In this document: piece by piece, positions 1-7,111 of the stretch | Numbering within the stretch: the stretch's first letter is position 1 | Layout of the letters: every line of letters begins with the position of its first letter | NCBI GenBank assembly: GCA_004554585.1 | Contig: SFLH01000006.1 | Location: 124,001 to 188,000 of the forward strand | Origin: Clostridiales bacterium | GTDB lineage: Bacteria > Bacillota > Clostridia > Oscillospirales > Oscillospiraceae | Reading direction: 5' to 3' | DNA length: 64,000 nt | Notes under the pieces: model-generated | Seen by the model: the letters and a program-made list of their open reading frames with translations, nothing else | Told to the model about the DNA's origin: nothing | Databases searched by the model: none | Program-made: the position numbers and the translations under genes

Positions 1-90
1 ACCCAGAGAAGGGGAGCGTGAGGGGAGGAACCTCCTCCCCTCACCCCCGGGGTCCAGGGGCCGCAGCCCCTGGTGCTCTTTGTCCGGCTT
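1..90 (-). repeat. Intergenic repeat AB, copy 4 (A part, cut by window edge)
   Basis: These 90 bases are identical to 38105-38194. In the opposite orientation they match the A parts at 18128-18273 and 37607-37756. The block holds a 12-bp perfect stem (18-29 with 33-44, 3-base loop) and a second stem around CCAGGGGC/GCCCCTGG at about 54-73. In the other copies a B part lies 35 bases away; here it would fall upstream of the window. It sits about 100 bases before parC. Confidence 0.85.
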
Positions 91-193
91 GGCGGTTGCC
101 CTCCACCGCCCCCACCCGGCGGTGCCTGCCGGGAAAGGCGGGCCCCCTCCCCGGGACTTGCATTGAAAGAATAGGAAAATAGGAAGCATCACT

Positions 194-2446
194 ATGGCAA
201 GAAAAAAATCCCCCGACCAGGGGAAAAAGCGCCCCACCCCCCAGGGGGTGGAGGGCCTGCACGGCCAGGTGGTGGAACAGCTCATCACCGACACCCTGGA
301 ACTGAACTATATGCCCTACGCCATGAGCGTCATCATCTCCCGGGCCATCCCGGAGATCGACGGCTTCAAGCCCTCCCACCGCAAGCTGCTGTACACCATG
401 TACCAGATGAAGCTGCTCACCGGCGGGCGGACCAAGTCGGCCAACGTGGTGGGGGCCACCATGAAATTGAATCCCCACGGGGACAGCGCCATCTACGAGA
501 CCATGGTCCGCCTCTCCCGGGGCTATGGGGCCCTGCTCCACCCGCCGGTGGACTCCAAGGGCAACTTCGGCAAGGTCTACTCCCGGGACATGGCCTATGC
601 CGCCTCCCGCTACACCGAGGTGAAGCTGGACGGCATCTGCGAGGAGCTCTTCCGGGACATCGACAAGAACGTGGTGGACTTTGTGCCCAACTACGACGGC
701 ACCCTCACCGAGCCCCTGCTCCTGCCCACCACCTTCCCCAACATCCTGGTCTCGGCCAACATGGGCATCGCCGTGGGCATGGCCTCCAACCTGTGCGGCT
801 TTAACCTGGCCGAGGTCTGCGCGGCGGCCATCGCCCGCATCAAGGACCCCCAGGCCGACCTGCTGGACACCCTCCTGGCCCCCGACTTTCCCACCGGCGG
901 CCAGCTGCTCTACGACCGCAAAGAGTTGGAAAGCATCTACCGCACCGGCCGGGGCTCCTTCAAGGTCCGGGCCAAGTGGCGGTATGTGAAGGGCGAGAAC
1001 CTCATCGAAATTTACGAGATTCCCTACACCACCACCGCCGAGGCCATCCTGGACAAGGTGGCCGAGCTCATCAAGGCCGGCAAGCTGCGGGAAGTGGCCG
1101 ACATGCGGGACGAGACCGACCTGTCCGGCCTGAAGCTGACCATCGACCTGAAGCGGGGCACCGACCCGGACAAGCTCATGCAGAAGCTCTTCCGGGCCAC
1201 CCCCCTCCAGGACTCCTTCTCCTGCAACTTCAACGTCCTGGTGGACGGCATGCCCCAGGTCATGGGGGTGGGGGAGATTCTGGACCGGTGGACCGCCTGG
1301 CGGTCCGACTGTGTGCGCCGGGCGGCCCAGTTCACCCTGGAGCAAAAGCAGGACAAGCTCCACCTGCTCCAGGGCCTGGGGGCCATCCTGCTGGACATCG
1401 ACCGGGCCATCGCCATCATCCGGGGCACCGAGTCCGACGCCATGGTGGTGCCCAACCTCATGGAGGGCTTCGGCCTGGACAAGGTCCAGGCGGAGTACGT
1501 GGCGGACATCCGCCTGCGCAGCATCAACAAGGAGTACATCCTCAAGCGCACCGCCGAGAGCCAGCAGCTGGAAAAGGACATCGCCGACCTGCAGGACCTG
1601 ATCGAAAAGCCCGCCCGCATCCGCCGGGAGATCGTCCGCCAGCTGGAAGGGGTGAAGAAGAAGTACGGCACCGACCGCCGCACGGAGATCCTGCCCCAGG
1701 ACCAGCTGGCCGAGCAGACCCCCGAGGCCGAGGAGATCCCCGCCTATCCCGTCCACCTCTTCCTGTCCCGGGAGGGCTATTTCAAAAAGATCTCCCCCCA
1801 GTCCCTGCGCATGTCCGGGGAGCAGAAGTACAAGGACGGGGACGGCCCCGCCTTCCACTGGGAGACCACCAGCGCCGCCGAGCTGCTCTTCTTCACCAAC
1901 CAGCAGCAGTGCTACAAGGCCTTCGCCCACACCTTTGAGGACAGCAAGGCCAGCGTCCTGGGCGAGTTCCTGCCCGCCAAGCTGGAGATGGAGCCCGGGG
2001 AGACCATCCTCTGGGCCTGCCCGGCGGGGGACTACACCGGCCACCTCCTCTTCTTCTTCGCCAACGGCAAGGTGGCCCGGGTGCCCCTGGCGGCCTACCA
2101 GACGGTGACCCGGCGCAAGAAGCTCACCGGCGCCTATTCCGACAAGAGTCCCCTCCAAGACGTCCTCTACCTGGCCGAGGGCCAGGAGGAAGAGGTGGTC
2201 CTCTACTCCACCGAGGGCCGGGCCCTGCTCTTCCAGACCGACGGCATCCCCGTCAAGACCACCCGCTCCACCCAGGGGGTGCAGGTGATGACCCTGAAGA
2301 AGAGCTACACCGCCGACCACGCCGCCCTCCTGTCCCAGACCCCCATCGTCAACAAGGCCCGCTACCGGGCCCGCAGCCTGCCGGCGGCGGGGGCCCTGCT
2401 CAAGGCCGAGGACCAGGGGGCCACCCAGATCCGCTTAGACCTGTAA
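194..2446 (+). CDS. parC: DNA topoisomerase IV subunit A-like (type IIA topoisomerase)
   Basis: This is the breakage-reunion subunit of a type IIA topoisomerase; it cuts and passes duplex DNA and works with an ATPase B subunit, probably encoded just upstream of the window. Visible are the GyrA/ParC winged-helix core, the quinolone-pocket segment HGDSAIYET around residues 95-103, and the catalytic tyrosine Y140 in AASRYTE. The 750-residue length and the lack of a GyrA box (QRRGGKG) in the short beta-pinwheel tail favour ParC over GyrA, though the families intergrade in Clostridia. An AGGAAG ribosome site lies 7 bases before the ATG. A lipoprotein gene follows after 27 bases. Confidence 0.88.
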   Translation: MARKKSPDQGKKRPTPQGVEGLHGQVVEQLITDTLELNYMPYAMSVIISRAIPEIDGFKPSHRKLLYTMYQMKLLTGGRTKSANVVGATMKLNPHGDSAIYETMVRLSRGYGALLHPPVDSKGNFGKVYSRDMAYAASRYTEVKLDGICEELFRDIDKNVVDFVPNYDGTLTEPLLLPTTFPNILVSANMGIAVGMASNLCGFNLAEVCAAAIARIKDPQADLLDTLLAPDFPTGGQLLYDRKELESIYRTGRGSFKVRAKWRYVKGENLIEIYEIPYTTTAEAILDKVAELIKAGKLREVADMRDETDLSGLKLTIDLKRGTDPDKLMQKLFRATPLQDSFSCNFNVLVDGMPQVMGVGEILDRWTAWRSDCVRRAAQFTLEQKQDKLHLLQGLGAILLDIDRAIAIIRGTESDAMVVPNLMEGFGLDKVQAEYVADIRLRSINKEYILKRTAESQQLEKDIADLQDLIEKPARIRREIVRQLEGVKKKYGTDRRTEILPQDQLAEQTPEAEEIPAYPVHLFLSREGYFKKISPQSLRMSGEQKYKDGDGPAFHWETTSAAELLFFTNQQQCYKAFAHTFEDSKASVLGEFLPAKLEMEPGETILWACPAGDYTGHLLFFFANGKVARVPLAAYQTVTRRKKLTGAYSDKSPLQDVLYLAEGQEEEVVLYSTEGRALLFQTDGIPVKTTRSTQGVQVMTLKKSYTADHAALLSQTPIVNKARYRARSLPAAGALLKAEDQGATQIRLDL

Positions 2447-2473
2447 AGGCCGCCGGCCGGAAAGGAGGCCGCC

Positions 2474-3178
2474 ATGAAAAAACGGTTGCTGCTGGCGGCC
2501 CTTCTGGCCGCCCTCACCCTCACCTGCGGCTGCGGCTCCATGCTGGAGCGCAGCTATGCCTCCGTGGAGCCCCACGAACAGTTCTCCGATGAGTCGGCCA
2601 GCGATGCCATCCTCCGGGCGGAGACCTACCAGGGGCTGGTCAGCGCCCTGCTGCACCTGGTGGAGCAGGGGGCGGAGAGCGGGGTGATCCGCCTGTACCA
2701 ATACAGCAGCGTCACCGGCAGCGCTGCCAGCGACGTGGACCAGGCCTGCCTGGAGGTCACCCAGGAGGACCCCCTGGGGGCCTACGCCGTGGACTACATC
2801 AAATACGACGTGACCGCCACCGCCGCCTATCACCAGGTGGAGGTGAAACTGGCCTACACCGTCAGCCAGGAGGAGCTGGGCCAGGTGATCTCGGTCACCG
2901 GCAGCACGGCGGTGGAGCAGGAGCTCCAGGAGCTTTTGCCCAGCCGGCCGGAGAAGGTGGTCTTCCGCATCAGCTACTTCACCCAGGAGGACAGCGTGGA
3001 GACCCTGCGCCAGGCGGTCCAGGAGGCCTATCAGGTCCAGACCGTGCCCCTGCCCCCCTTGGAAGAGGTGGAGGTCACCCTCTACCCCGACAGCGGCCAG
3101 CAGCGGGTGGCGGAGATCCGCCTGACCTGGGGCACAGCGCCGGTGCAGCCTCCCGCCGGCCAGCAGGAAAGCGGCTAA
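2474..3178 (+). CDS. Predicted lipoprotein, function unknown
   Basis: I do not recognise this 234-residue protein beyond its export signal. The N-terminus MKKRLLLAALLAALTLTC is a typical lipoprotein signal peptide and C20 (TCGC) is the likely lipidated cysteine. The rest is an acidic extracytoplasmic domain with alternating strand-like stretches and no metal-binding motif. AAGGAGG lies 7 bases before the ATG. It follows parC by 27 bases and may be co-transcribed. The next feature is a tRNA with its own promoter, so this gene probably ends the transcript. Confidence 0.75.
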   Translation: MKKRLLLAALLAALTLTCGCGSMLERSYASVEPHEQFSDESASDAILRAETYQGLVSALLHLVEQGAESGVIRLYQYSSVTGSAASDVDQACLEVTQEDPLGAYAVDYIKYDVTATAAYHQVEVKLAYTVSQEELGQVISVTGSTAVEQELQELLPSRPEKVVFRISYFTQEDSVETLRQAVQEAYQVQTVPLPPLEEVEVTLYPDSGQQRVAEIRLTWGTAPVQPPAGQQESG

Positions 3179-3221
3179 AAGCCGGGTCCCGAAAAAAATC
3201 AAAAAAACCCCAAAATATGCC

Positions 3222-3250
3222 TTGACAGAACGACGGGGGTGTGCTATTAT
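3222..3250 (+). promoter_or_regulatory. Sigma-A promoter of tRNA-Gly
   Basis: TTGACA at 3222-3227, a 17-base spacer and TATTAT at 3245-3250. The predicted transcription start falls a few bases before the tRNA. Confidence 0.85.
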
Positions 3251-3263
3251 ACCCCTTGTCGAT

Positions 3264-3339
3264 GCGAGTGTAGCTCATCTGGTAGAGCGCCACCTTGCCA
3301 AGGTGGAGGTAGCGAGTTCGAGCCTCGTCACTCGCTCCA
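3264..3339 (+). tRNA. tRNA-Gly (anticodon GCC)
   Basis: A full cloverleaf can be drawn. The acceptor stem is GCGAGTG/CACTCGC, the D stem GCTC/GAGC, and the anticodon stem CCACC/GGTGG with loop TTGCCAA (anticodon GCC, 3297-3299). The T arm has loop TTCGAGC, and discriminator U plus CCA are encoded. A strong promoter precedes it and a terminator follows directly. Confidence 0.97.
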
Positions 3340-3340
3340 G

Positions 3341-3380
3341 AATAAGTCCTTGTTCCAAGAGAACAAGGACTTATTTTTAT
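3341..3380 (+). terminator. Intrinsic terminator of tRNA-Gly
   Basis: AATAAGTCCTTGTT pairs perfectly with AACAAGGACTTATT (14 bp, loop about 7 bases), followed by a T-rich run. It begins immediately after the tRNA CCA end. Confidence 0.93.
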
Positions 3381-3498
3381 TGCTGGCGTCTCTCGGGCTC
3401 GAACTGGCTGCCTCCACCAAATCCGTGGTGTAACCACGGATTTTTCAATCCAGGAGGTGGGGGGTCCCCAGAAAAGCGCAGCTTTTCTGGGGTGCGTT

Positions 3499-3531
3499 TA
3501 GCGAGTTCGAGCCTCGTCACTCGCTCCAGAA
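3499..3531 (+). repeat. Duplicated 3' end of the tRNA-Gly gene
   Basis: These 33 bases are an exact direct repeat of 3310-3342: the T arm, the 3' acceptor strand and CCA of the tRNA. No 5' half precedes it, so it is a fragment rather than a second tRNA. The 156 bases between the repeats carry two further hairpins (stem AAATCCGTGG near 3419-3443; stem CCCCAGAAAAGC near 3468-3494). The arrangement resembles an attachment-site scar or a collapsed tandem tRNA pair. Confidence 0.85.
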
Positions 3532-3580
3532 GAAGAAAAAGAAGGACATCCAACGGATGTCCTTCTTTTTCTTCTTCTGG
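3526..3580 (+). terminator. 26-bp perfect inverted repeat behind the tRNA fragment
   Basis: 3526-3551 pairs perfectly with 3555-3580 around a 3-base loop. The 5' arm starts inside the CCA of the tRNA fragment. The descending arm contains the T-rich CTTCTTTTTCTTCTT, so it can act as a terminator. From 3581 to about 3750 I see nothing further. Confidence 0.75.
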
Positions 3581-3752
3581 TGACCTGCGGTCCATTTGAC
3601 ATACTCGGGACAAGGGAATTGCCCCTGCGCCGAGGGTTTTGCGCAGCCAAAAACGCTCCCGGCGGCGCACCCGCGCCGCCCCGCTGTGCGGGGTCCCTGG
3701 TGGGAGGGACGCAGGCTTGGCTGTGTTCTTGGCGTTTCGGCAAGACAAAATA

Positions 3753-3785
3753 AAAAGGGGACATCCTCTGTGGATGTCCCCTTTT
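3753..3785 (-). terminator. Terminator of the Rrf2 regulator gene
   Basis: AAAAGGGGACATCC (3753-3766) pairs with GGATGTCCCCTTTT (3772-3785), loop of 5. It lies just past the stop codon of the minus-strand regulator, and the arms supply a T-run on either strand. Confidence 0.85.
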
Positions 3786-3807
3786 GAGGTTTGTGGGCGC
3801 GGTTGGG

Positions 3808-4224
3808 TCAGAGGGTCTCTTCCATCCCCTGCAGCTGCGCCAGGCTGACGCTGTCCAGGTAGTCGTAGACCACCCGGTCCAGCCCCTGCCACAGGGGCAG
3901 GGCCCGGCAGTGGCCGGCTTTCTCACAGCCCTTTTGGTCCCCTTTCAGGCAGGAGACGGTGGCCAGGTCGCCCTCCGCCAGGCGGATGATCTCACCCGCC
4001 GAATACGCCGCCACCGGCCGGCACAGCCGGTAGCCGCCGCCCTTGCCCCGGATGGCGTCCACCAGCCCCGCCCGGCTGAGGGAGGCCAGAATGTTTTCCA
4101 AATACTTTACCGAGATTTCCTGCCGCTGGGCAATGTCTTTCAGGGGGATATACGCCCCGCTGCTGTGATCGGCCAGGTCCAACATCACCCGTAGAGCATA
4201 TCGTCCTTTGGTGGAGATCATCAT
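3808..4224 (-). CDS. Rrf2/IscR-family transcriptional regulator
   Basis: A 138-residue DNA-binding regulator. The Rrf2 winged helix is clear: STKGRYALR at the start, the recognition region SVKYLENILASL near residues 39-49, and the wing GKGGGYRL near 60-67. Three cysteines, C92, C100 and C106, are spaced as CX7CX5C, close to the CX5CX5-7C iron-sulfur ligand set of IscR-type members, so cluster sensing is plausible. I chose the ATG at 4224 because AAGAAGG lies 8 bases before it; an upstream TTG sits too close. It is transcribed alone, divergently from the glycine riboswitch. The nifSU operon at 45 kb is a natural candidate target. Confidence 0.9.
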   Translation of the reverse strand: MMISTKGRYALRVMLDLADHSSGAYIPLKDIAQRQEISVKYLENILASLSRAGLVDAIRGKGGGYRLCRPVAAYSAGEIIRLAEGDLATVSCLKGDQKGCEKAGHCRALPLWQGLDRVVYDYLDSVSLAQLQGMEETL

Positions 4225-4322
4225 ACGCAAAGCCTTCTTTCTCTTCTTCCCGCCTCTGTGCGCGCCGGCGGTGGGCCGCCTGGGTGGTGGGCAGAGTGGA
4301 AGAATTGGTTCATCATGGCAGT

Positions 4323-4351
4323 ATTATACTCTAAAAACCGAAAAAAGTGAA
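4323..4351 (-). promoter_or_regulatory. Promoter of the Rrf2 regulator
   Basis: On the minus strand, TTCACT (4351-4346), a 17-base spacer and TATAAT (4328-4323). The leader to the start codon is about 90 bases. Confidence 0.7.
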
Positions 4352-4431
4352 TGGCTGCCCGTCAAAATTCCGGCTTTTTTCCAGGCCGATGGAGGAATGG
4401 CCGCCATCTTATCCCAATTTTCCTCCGCCGG

Positions 4432-4461
4432 TTGACAAACCGAGGAGGAAAGTGCTATACT
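4432..4461 (+). promoter_or_regulatory. Consensus sigma-A promoter of the glycine riboswitch
   Basis: TTGACA (4432-4437), an 18-base spacer and TATACT (4456-4461). The start site should fall near 4468, just before the aptamers. Confidence 0.85.
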
Positions 4462-4477
4462 CCTGTGGACAACGAAA

Positions 4478-4655
4478 TAGGGATCGGATGAAACGAACGG
4501 GAGATTTCCCCCGGGAAAACCGATGAAGCAATCCGGGGCCGCCAACCCTGGGAGAAACTTTCAGGTCAAGATACCGTTCGCGGACGACACTCTGGAGAGC
4601 ACCGGGTCCCCCCGGTCGCCGTAGAAGTAACGCTTTCAGGTCAACACACAGAGAG
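4478..4655 (+). promoter_or_regulatory. Tandem glycine riboswitch (two aptamers)
   Basis: Aptamer 1 is closed by CGAACGG (4494-4500) with CCGTTCG (4574-4580) and carries the conserved CCGATGAAGCAAT and AACTTTCAGGTCAAG segments. Aptamer 2 is closed by CTCTG (4590-4594) with CAGAG (4649-4653) and carries GCCGTAGAAGTAA and CTTTCAGGTCAA. These are the hallmarks of the gcvT/glycine class. The last bases of the aptamer-2 closing stem are shared with the terminator that follows, which suggests glycine binding opposes termination (ON switch). Such elements normally precede glycine-cleavage genes or a glycine/alanine symporter. Here no plus-strand gene follows for over 5 kb. Confidence 0.9.
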
Positions 4656-4687
4656 ACAGGCAGCTTTTTTGCCGGTCTCTTTTTTTC
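4652..4687 (+). terminator. Riboswitch expression-platform terminator
   Basis: AGAGAC (4652-4657) pairs with GTCTCT (4675-4680) and GGC with GCC inside, followed by T7. Its 5' arm overlaps the closing stem of aptamer 2, as expected for ligand-controlled termination. Confidence 0.85.
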
Positions 4688-4787
4688 TTGCCGGGCGGCT
4701 CTGCCGCCCCCACCCTTGCTGCCACACGGTATGACACGTACAGATAGAGATCGGGAACCGGCGGCAGGCACCAGCCTGCGCCAAAGC

Positions 4788-4829
4788 AGCGCGGGCAGGA
4801 CGAACCATCGTCCTGCCCGCGCTGTTTTT
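4788..4829 (+). terminator. Second terminator, between riboswitch and radical SAM gene
   Basis: A 16-bp perfect stem (4788-4803 with 4808-4823, 4-base loop) followed by TTTTT on the plus strand. It would stop riboswitch read-through and also lies just past the minus-strand radical SAM stop codon. Between 4690 and 4787 there is a GGGCGGC/GCCGCCC hairpin but no ORF with a ribosome site. Confidence 0.85.
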
Positions 4830-4846
4830 CGTTCGGGGCAAAGGGC

Positions 4847-5461
4847 TCACCCGGCGTAGGGGCGCACCCGGAAGAGAACCCCCAGTTCCTCCGCCAGCCG
4901 GCGGCAGGCCTCGATCTCCTGGGGGGTCTTGTCGTAGTCCACGATGGTCACCATGACCTTGGGCACGCAGGCGGCCGCCCGGCGCAGAAAGTCCAGCATG
5001 GCCTGCCAGGCCGCCTCCCCGGCGCCGGGCCGGGTCAGCCGCAGGTACTCGGCCGGGTTGGAGGCGTTCAGAGACACGGACACCGCGTCCAGCCGCCCGG
5101 TCATCTCCGGGGCGATGTCCCGGTGGTTGATGAGGCTGCCGTGGCCGTTGGTGTTCAGGCGGATGGGGGGCAGGTTGGCCCGGCCGGCGGCCCGCAGCTG
5201 GTCGCAGATCCAGAACAGGTCGTCGGCCCGGCAGGTGGGCTCCCCATAGCCGCAGAAGACGATCTCGGCATACTGGGAGAGGTCCTGCCCCAGAATCTCC
5301 GCCAGCACCTCCTCCTTGGTCGGCTCCTCCTGGAGCCACAGGCCCCCCAGGGAGGAACCGTCCTGGTCCCGAATACAAAAGACGCAGTGGCAGTCGCAGC
5401 GGTTGGTCAGGTTGATGTACAGGCTGCCGTAGTATTCATAGGTGATGATGTCGCCCTTCAT
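4847..5461 (-). CDS. TatD-associated radical SAM protein
   Basis: A compact 204-residue radical S-adenosylmethionine enzyme. The cluster motif CX3CX2C is present as C22, C26 and C29 (RCDCHCVFC), followed by GYGEPT, the SAM-binding GGE-like motif, near residue 73. Size and position match the small radical SAM family regularly found beside tatD in Clostridia; its substrate is not known to me. AAAGGAGG lies 7-8 bases before the ATG at 5461, so the longer upstream frame is not used. It is the last gene of the DUF1836-tatD-radical SAM operon, 22 bases after tatD, and is convergent with the glycine riboswitch transcript. Confidence 0.88.
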   Translation of the reverse strand: MKGDIITYEYYGSLYINLTNRCDCHCVFCIRDQDGSSLGGLWLQEEPTKEEVLAEILGQDLSQYAEIVFCGYGEPTCRADDLFWICDQLRAAGRANLPPIRLNTNGHGSLINHRDIAPEMTGRLDAVSVSLNASNPAEYLRLTRPGAGEAAWQAMLDFLRRAAACVPKVMVTIVDYDKTPQEIEACRRLAEELGVLFRVRPYAG

Positions 5462-5483
5462 GAAAACCCCTCCTTTGGGTGAT

Positions 5484-6248
5484 TCAGTCTGCAATGGCGA
5501 AGAGTTTTTTCCCGTTGGCGGTGGTGATCTCCTCCACCTGCTGCCGGGTGAGCCCCTTGATCTCGGCGATGGTCTCGGCCATCCGGTAGACATAGCGGGA
5601 GTCGCACCGCTTCCCCCGGAAGGGGGTGGGGGCCATGTAGGGGGCGTCGGTCTCCACCATCAGGCGCTCCATGGGCACCGCGGCGATGACCTCTGGGGCC
5701 TTGCGGGCATTCTTAAAGGTGATGGTCCCCGTAAAGGACAGGTGCCAGCCCAGCTTCACCAGGGTCTTGGCGTCCTCGGCCGAGCCCGAGTAGCAGTGAA
5801 AGACCCCCCGCACCCCGGGAAATTCCTTGACCATGGCCAGGCAGTCGGCGTGGGCCTCCCGGTCGTGGACGATGACGGGCAGGTCCAGGTCCTTGGCCAG
5901 CTGGAGCTGGGCCCGAAAGACCTCCTTCTGCAGGTCCCGGGGGACCTCCTTCCAGTAGTAGTCCAGGCCGATCTCCCCGATGGCCACCACCTTGGGGTGC
6001 TTTGTCATCTCGGCCACCTGGTCCAGCCAGTCCGCCGGCAGGCCCAGGGCGTCCTCCGGGTGGACCCCGGCGGCGGCGTAGACGTGGGGATAGGCTTCGG
6101 CCAGGGCGATGGACTGGCGGGAGGAGGGCAGGTCACAGCCGGGGCACAGCACCAGCCCCACCCCGGCAGCGGGGAGGGAGGAGAGGACCTCGTCCCGGTC
6201 GGGATCAAAGGCCTCGGCGTAGTAGTGGGCGTGGGTGTCAAAGAGCAT
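5484..6248 (-). CDS. tatD: TatD-family metal-dependent deoxyribonuclease/hydrolase
   Basis: A 254-residue TIM-barrel hydrolase of the amidohydrolase superfamily; family members show 3'-5' exonuclease or DNase activity. Metal ligands are visible: D4, H6 and H8 (FDTHAHY), the glutamate in GEIGLDYY near residue 93, histidines in VIVHDREA and VFHCYSG, and the aspartate in VETDAPY near residue 200. Length and order are normal for the family. The gene starts only 3 bases after the DUF1836 stop and precedes the radical SAM gene by 22 bases, so the three are one transcript. Confidence 0.95.
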   Translation of the reverse strand: MLFDTHAHYYAEAFDPDRDEVLSSLPAAGVGLVLCPGCDLPSSRQSIALAEAYPHVYAAAGVHPEDALGLPADWLDQVAEMTKHPKVVAIGEIGLDYYWKEVPRDLQKEVFRAQLQLAKDLDLPVIVHDREAHADCLAMVKEFPGVRGVFHCYSGSAEDAKTLVKLGWHLSFTGTITFKNARKAPEVIAAVPMERLMVETDAPYMAPTPFRGKRCDSRYVYRMAETIAEIKGLTRQQVEEITTANGKKLFAIAD

Positions 6249-6251
6249 GGC

Positions 6252-6896
6252 TCAGTCCTCCTTTTCCTGCAGCTGGCCCAGGGGGTGGCGCCCCCGGCCG
6301 TCGCTGATCTTCTCCAGCTCCAGCACCTGCTGGGGGTCGGCGTCCTGGAGGTGGAGGAGCTTTTCCGCCATGATCCGGGAGAACCCCGACTGGAGGATGC
6401 TCTGGATGATCACGTTCTCAATGGCTCCCTCGTCGGAGGTCTCAGGGTCCAGGATGTCCTGAACAGCGGCCCGGGTCTGGGCGGTGTAGAAGTTGCCCAC
6501 CTCCTGCAGCCGGGCGATGTAGCTGGTGTAGAAGATCCGCACCTCCTCCTCGTCGGCGGTGGAGGGCAGCAGCTGCTGCAGGCCGTTGATGCTGATGCCC
6601 TGCTTGAGGGTGAAGATCATGATGAGGAAGGCGATGTGCACCCGGTAGTATTTCCGTTTCTCCGGGGCGGGCATCACCTTCAGGCGGACGTAGTTGTTGA
6701 TGGTGGTGGGGGTGACGGGCTTGTCCTTGGAGTCTTCGATGGGGATAAAGTCCAGGTACTGGCCCAGCAGGGCGATGACCTGGTCCATGTACAGGCCGAT
6801 GTCCGGCAGCTCCTTCCAGGCGGGCAGCTTGTAGTTGTTCAGGTAGTGCTCCCACCGGATGAGCTTGTGGGCAATCAGCTCCTTGTCATACGGCAT
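6252..6896 (-). CDS. DUF1836 domain protein
   Basis: A 214-residue protein matching the DUF1836 family of Clostridia and Bacilli by its N-terminal pattern (ELPDIGLYMDQV, then TPTTINNYVRLKVMP). Residues about 60-110 look like a MerR-type helix-turn-helix, so a DNA-binding role is possible but unproven. It has no membrane segments and no catalytic motif. The ribosome site is weak (GGGAAAGAGAG region). It is the first gene of the operon with tatD and the radical SAM gene; a promoter is present at 6979-7007. Confidence 0.85.
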   Translation of the reverse strand: MPYDKELIAHKLIRWEHYLNNYKLPAWKELPDIGLYMDQVIALLGQYLDFIPIEDSKDKPVTPTTINNYVRLKVMPAPEKRKYYRVHIAFLIMIFTLKQGISINGLQQLLPSTADEEEVRIFYTSYIARLQEVGNFYTAQTRAAVQDILDPETSDEGAIENVIIQSILQSGFSRIMAEKLLHLQDADPQQVLELEKISDGRGRHPLGQLQEKED

Positions 6897-6978
6897 AGGC
6901 GTTCTCTCTTTCCCAAAAAATGTGGTCTTTCCGCACAGAGGTATTAGAACGGGGAAGCCTCCGGCGGTCTCATCTAAT

Positions 6979-7007
6979 AGTATAGCACGAAAGCCGGTGC
7001 CTCACAA
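6979..7007 (-). promoter_or_regulatory. Promoter of the DUF1836-tatD-radical SAM operon
   Basis: On the minus strand, TTGTGA (7007-7002), a 17-base spacer and TATACT (6984-6979). The leader is about 75 bases. Confidence 0.75.
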
Positions 7008-7060
7008 GCGGGACCGAGAAATTTTTCCCGCCACTACTTGACTCTTATATTACGAGGAAG

Positions 7061-7097
7061 AAAAAAGCAGCCCCGACAGCCAGAGAGACTGCCGGGG
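7061..7097 (-). terminator. Terminator of the small membrane-protein operon
   Basis: On the minus strand, CCCCGGCAG pairs with CTGTCGGGG (one mismatch), followed by T6. It lies just past the stop of the gene at 7112-7549. Confidence 0.8.
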
Positions 7098-7111
7098 CGG
7101 AAGCGGGCGGA

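Noticed and set aside
3381..3498. A second tRNA gene or tRNA-like sequence between the two tRNA-Gly 3' ends
   Set aside because: GGCTCGAACTGG looks like an inverted T-loop region, but the T stem does not pair and no acceptor or anticodon arm can be drawn.
4847..5593. Longer radical SAM start at 5593
   Set aside because: It would overlap tatD in another frame; the ATG at 5461 has a good AAAGGAGG and begins the conserved domain.
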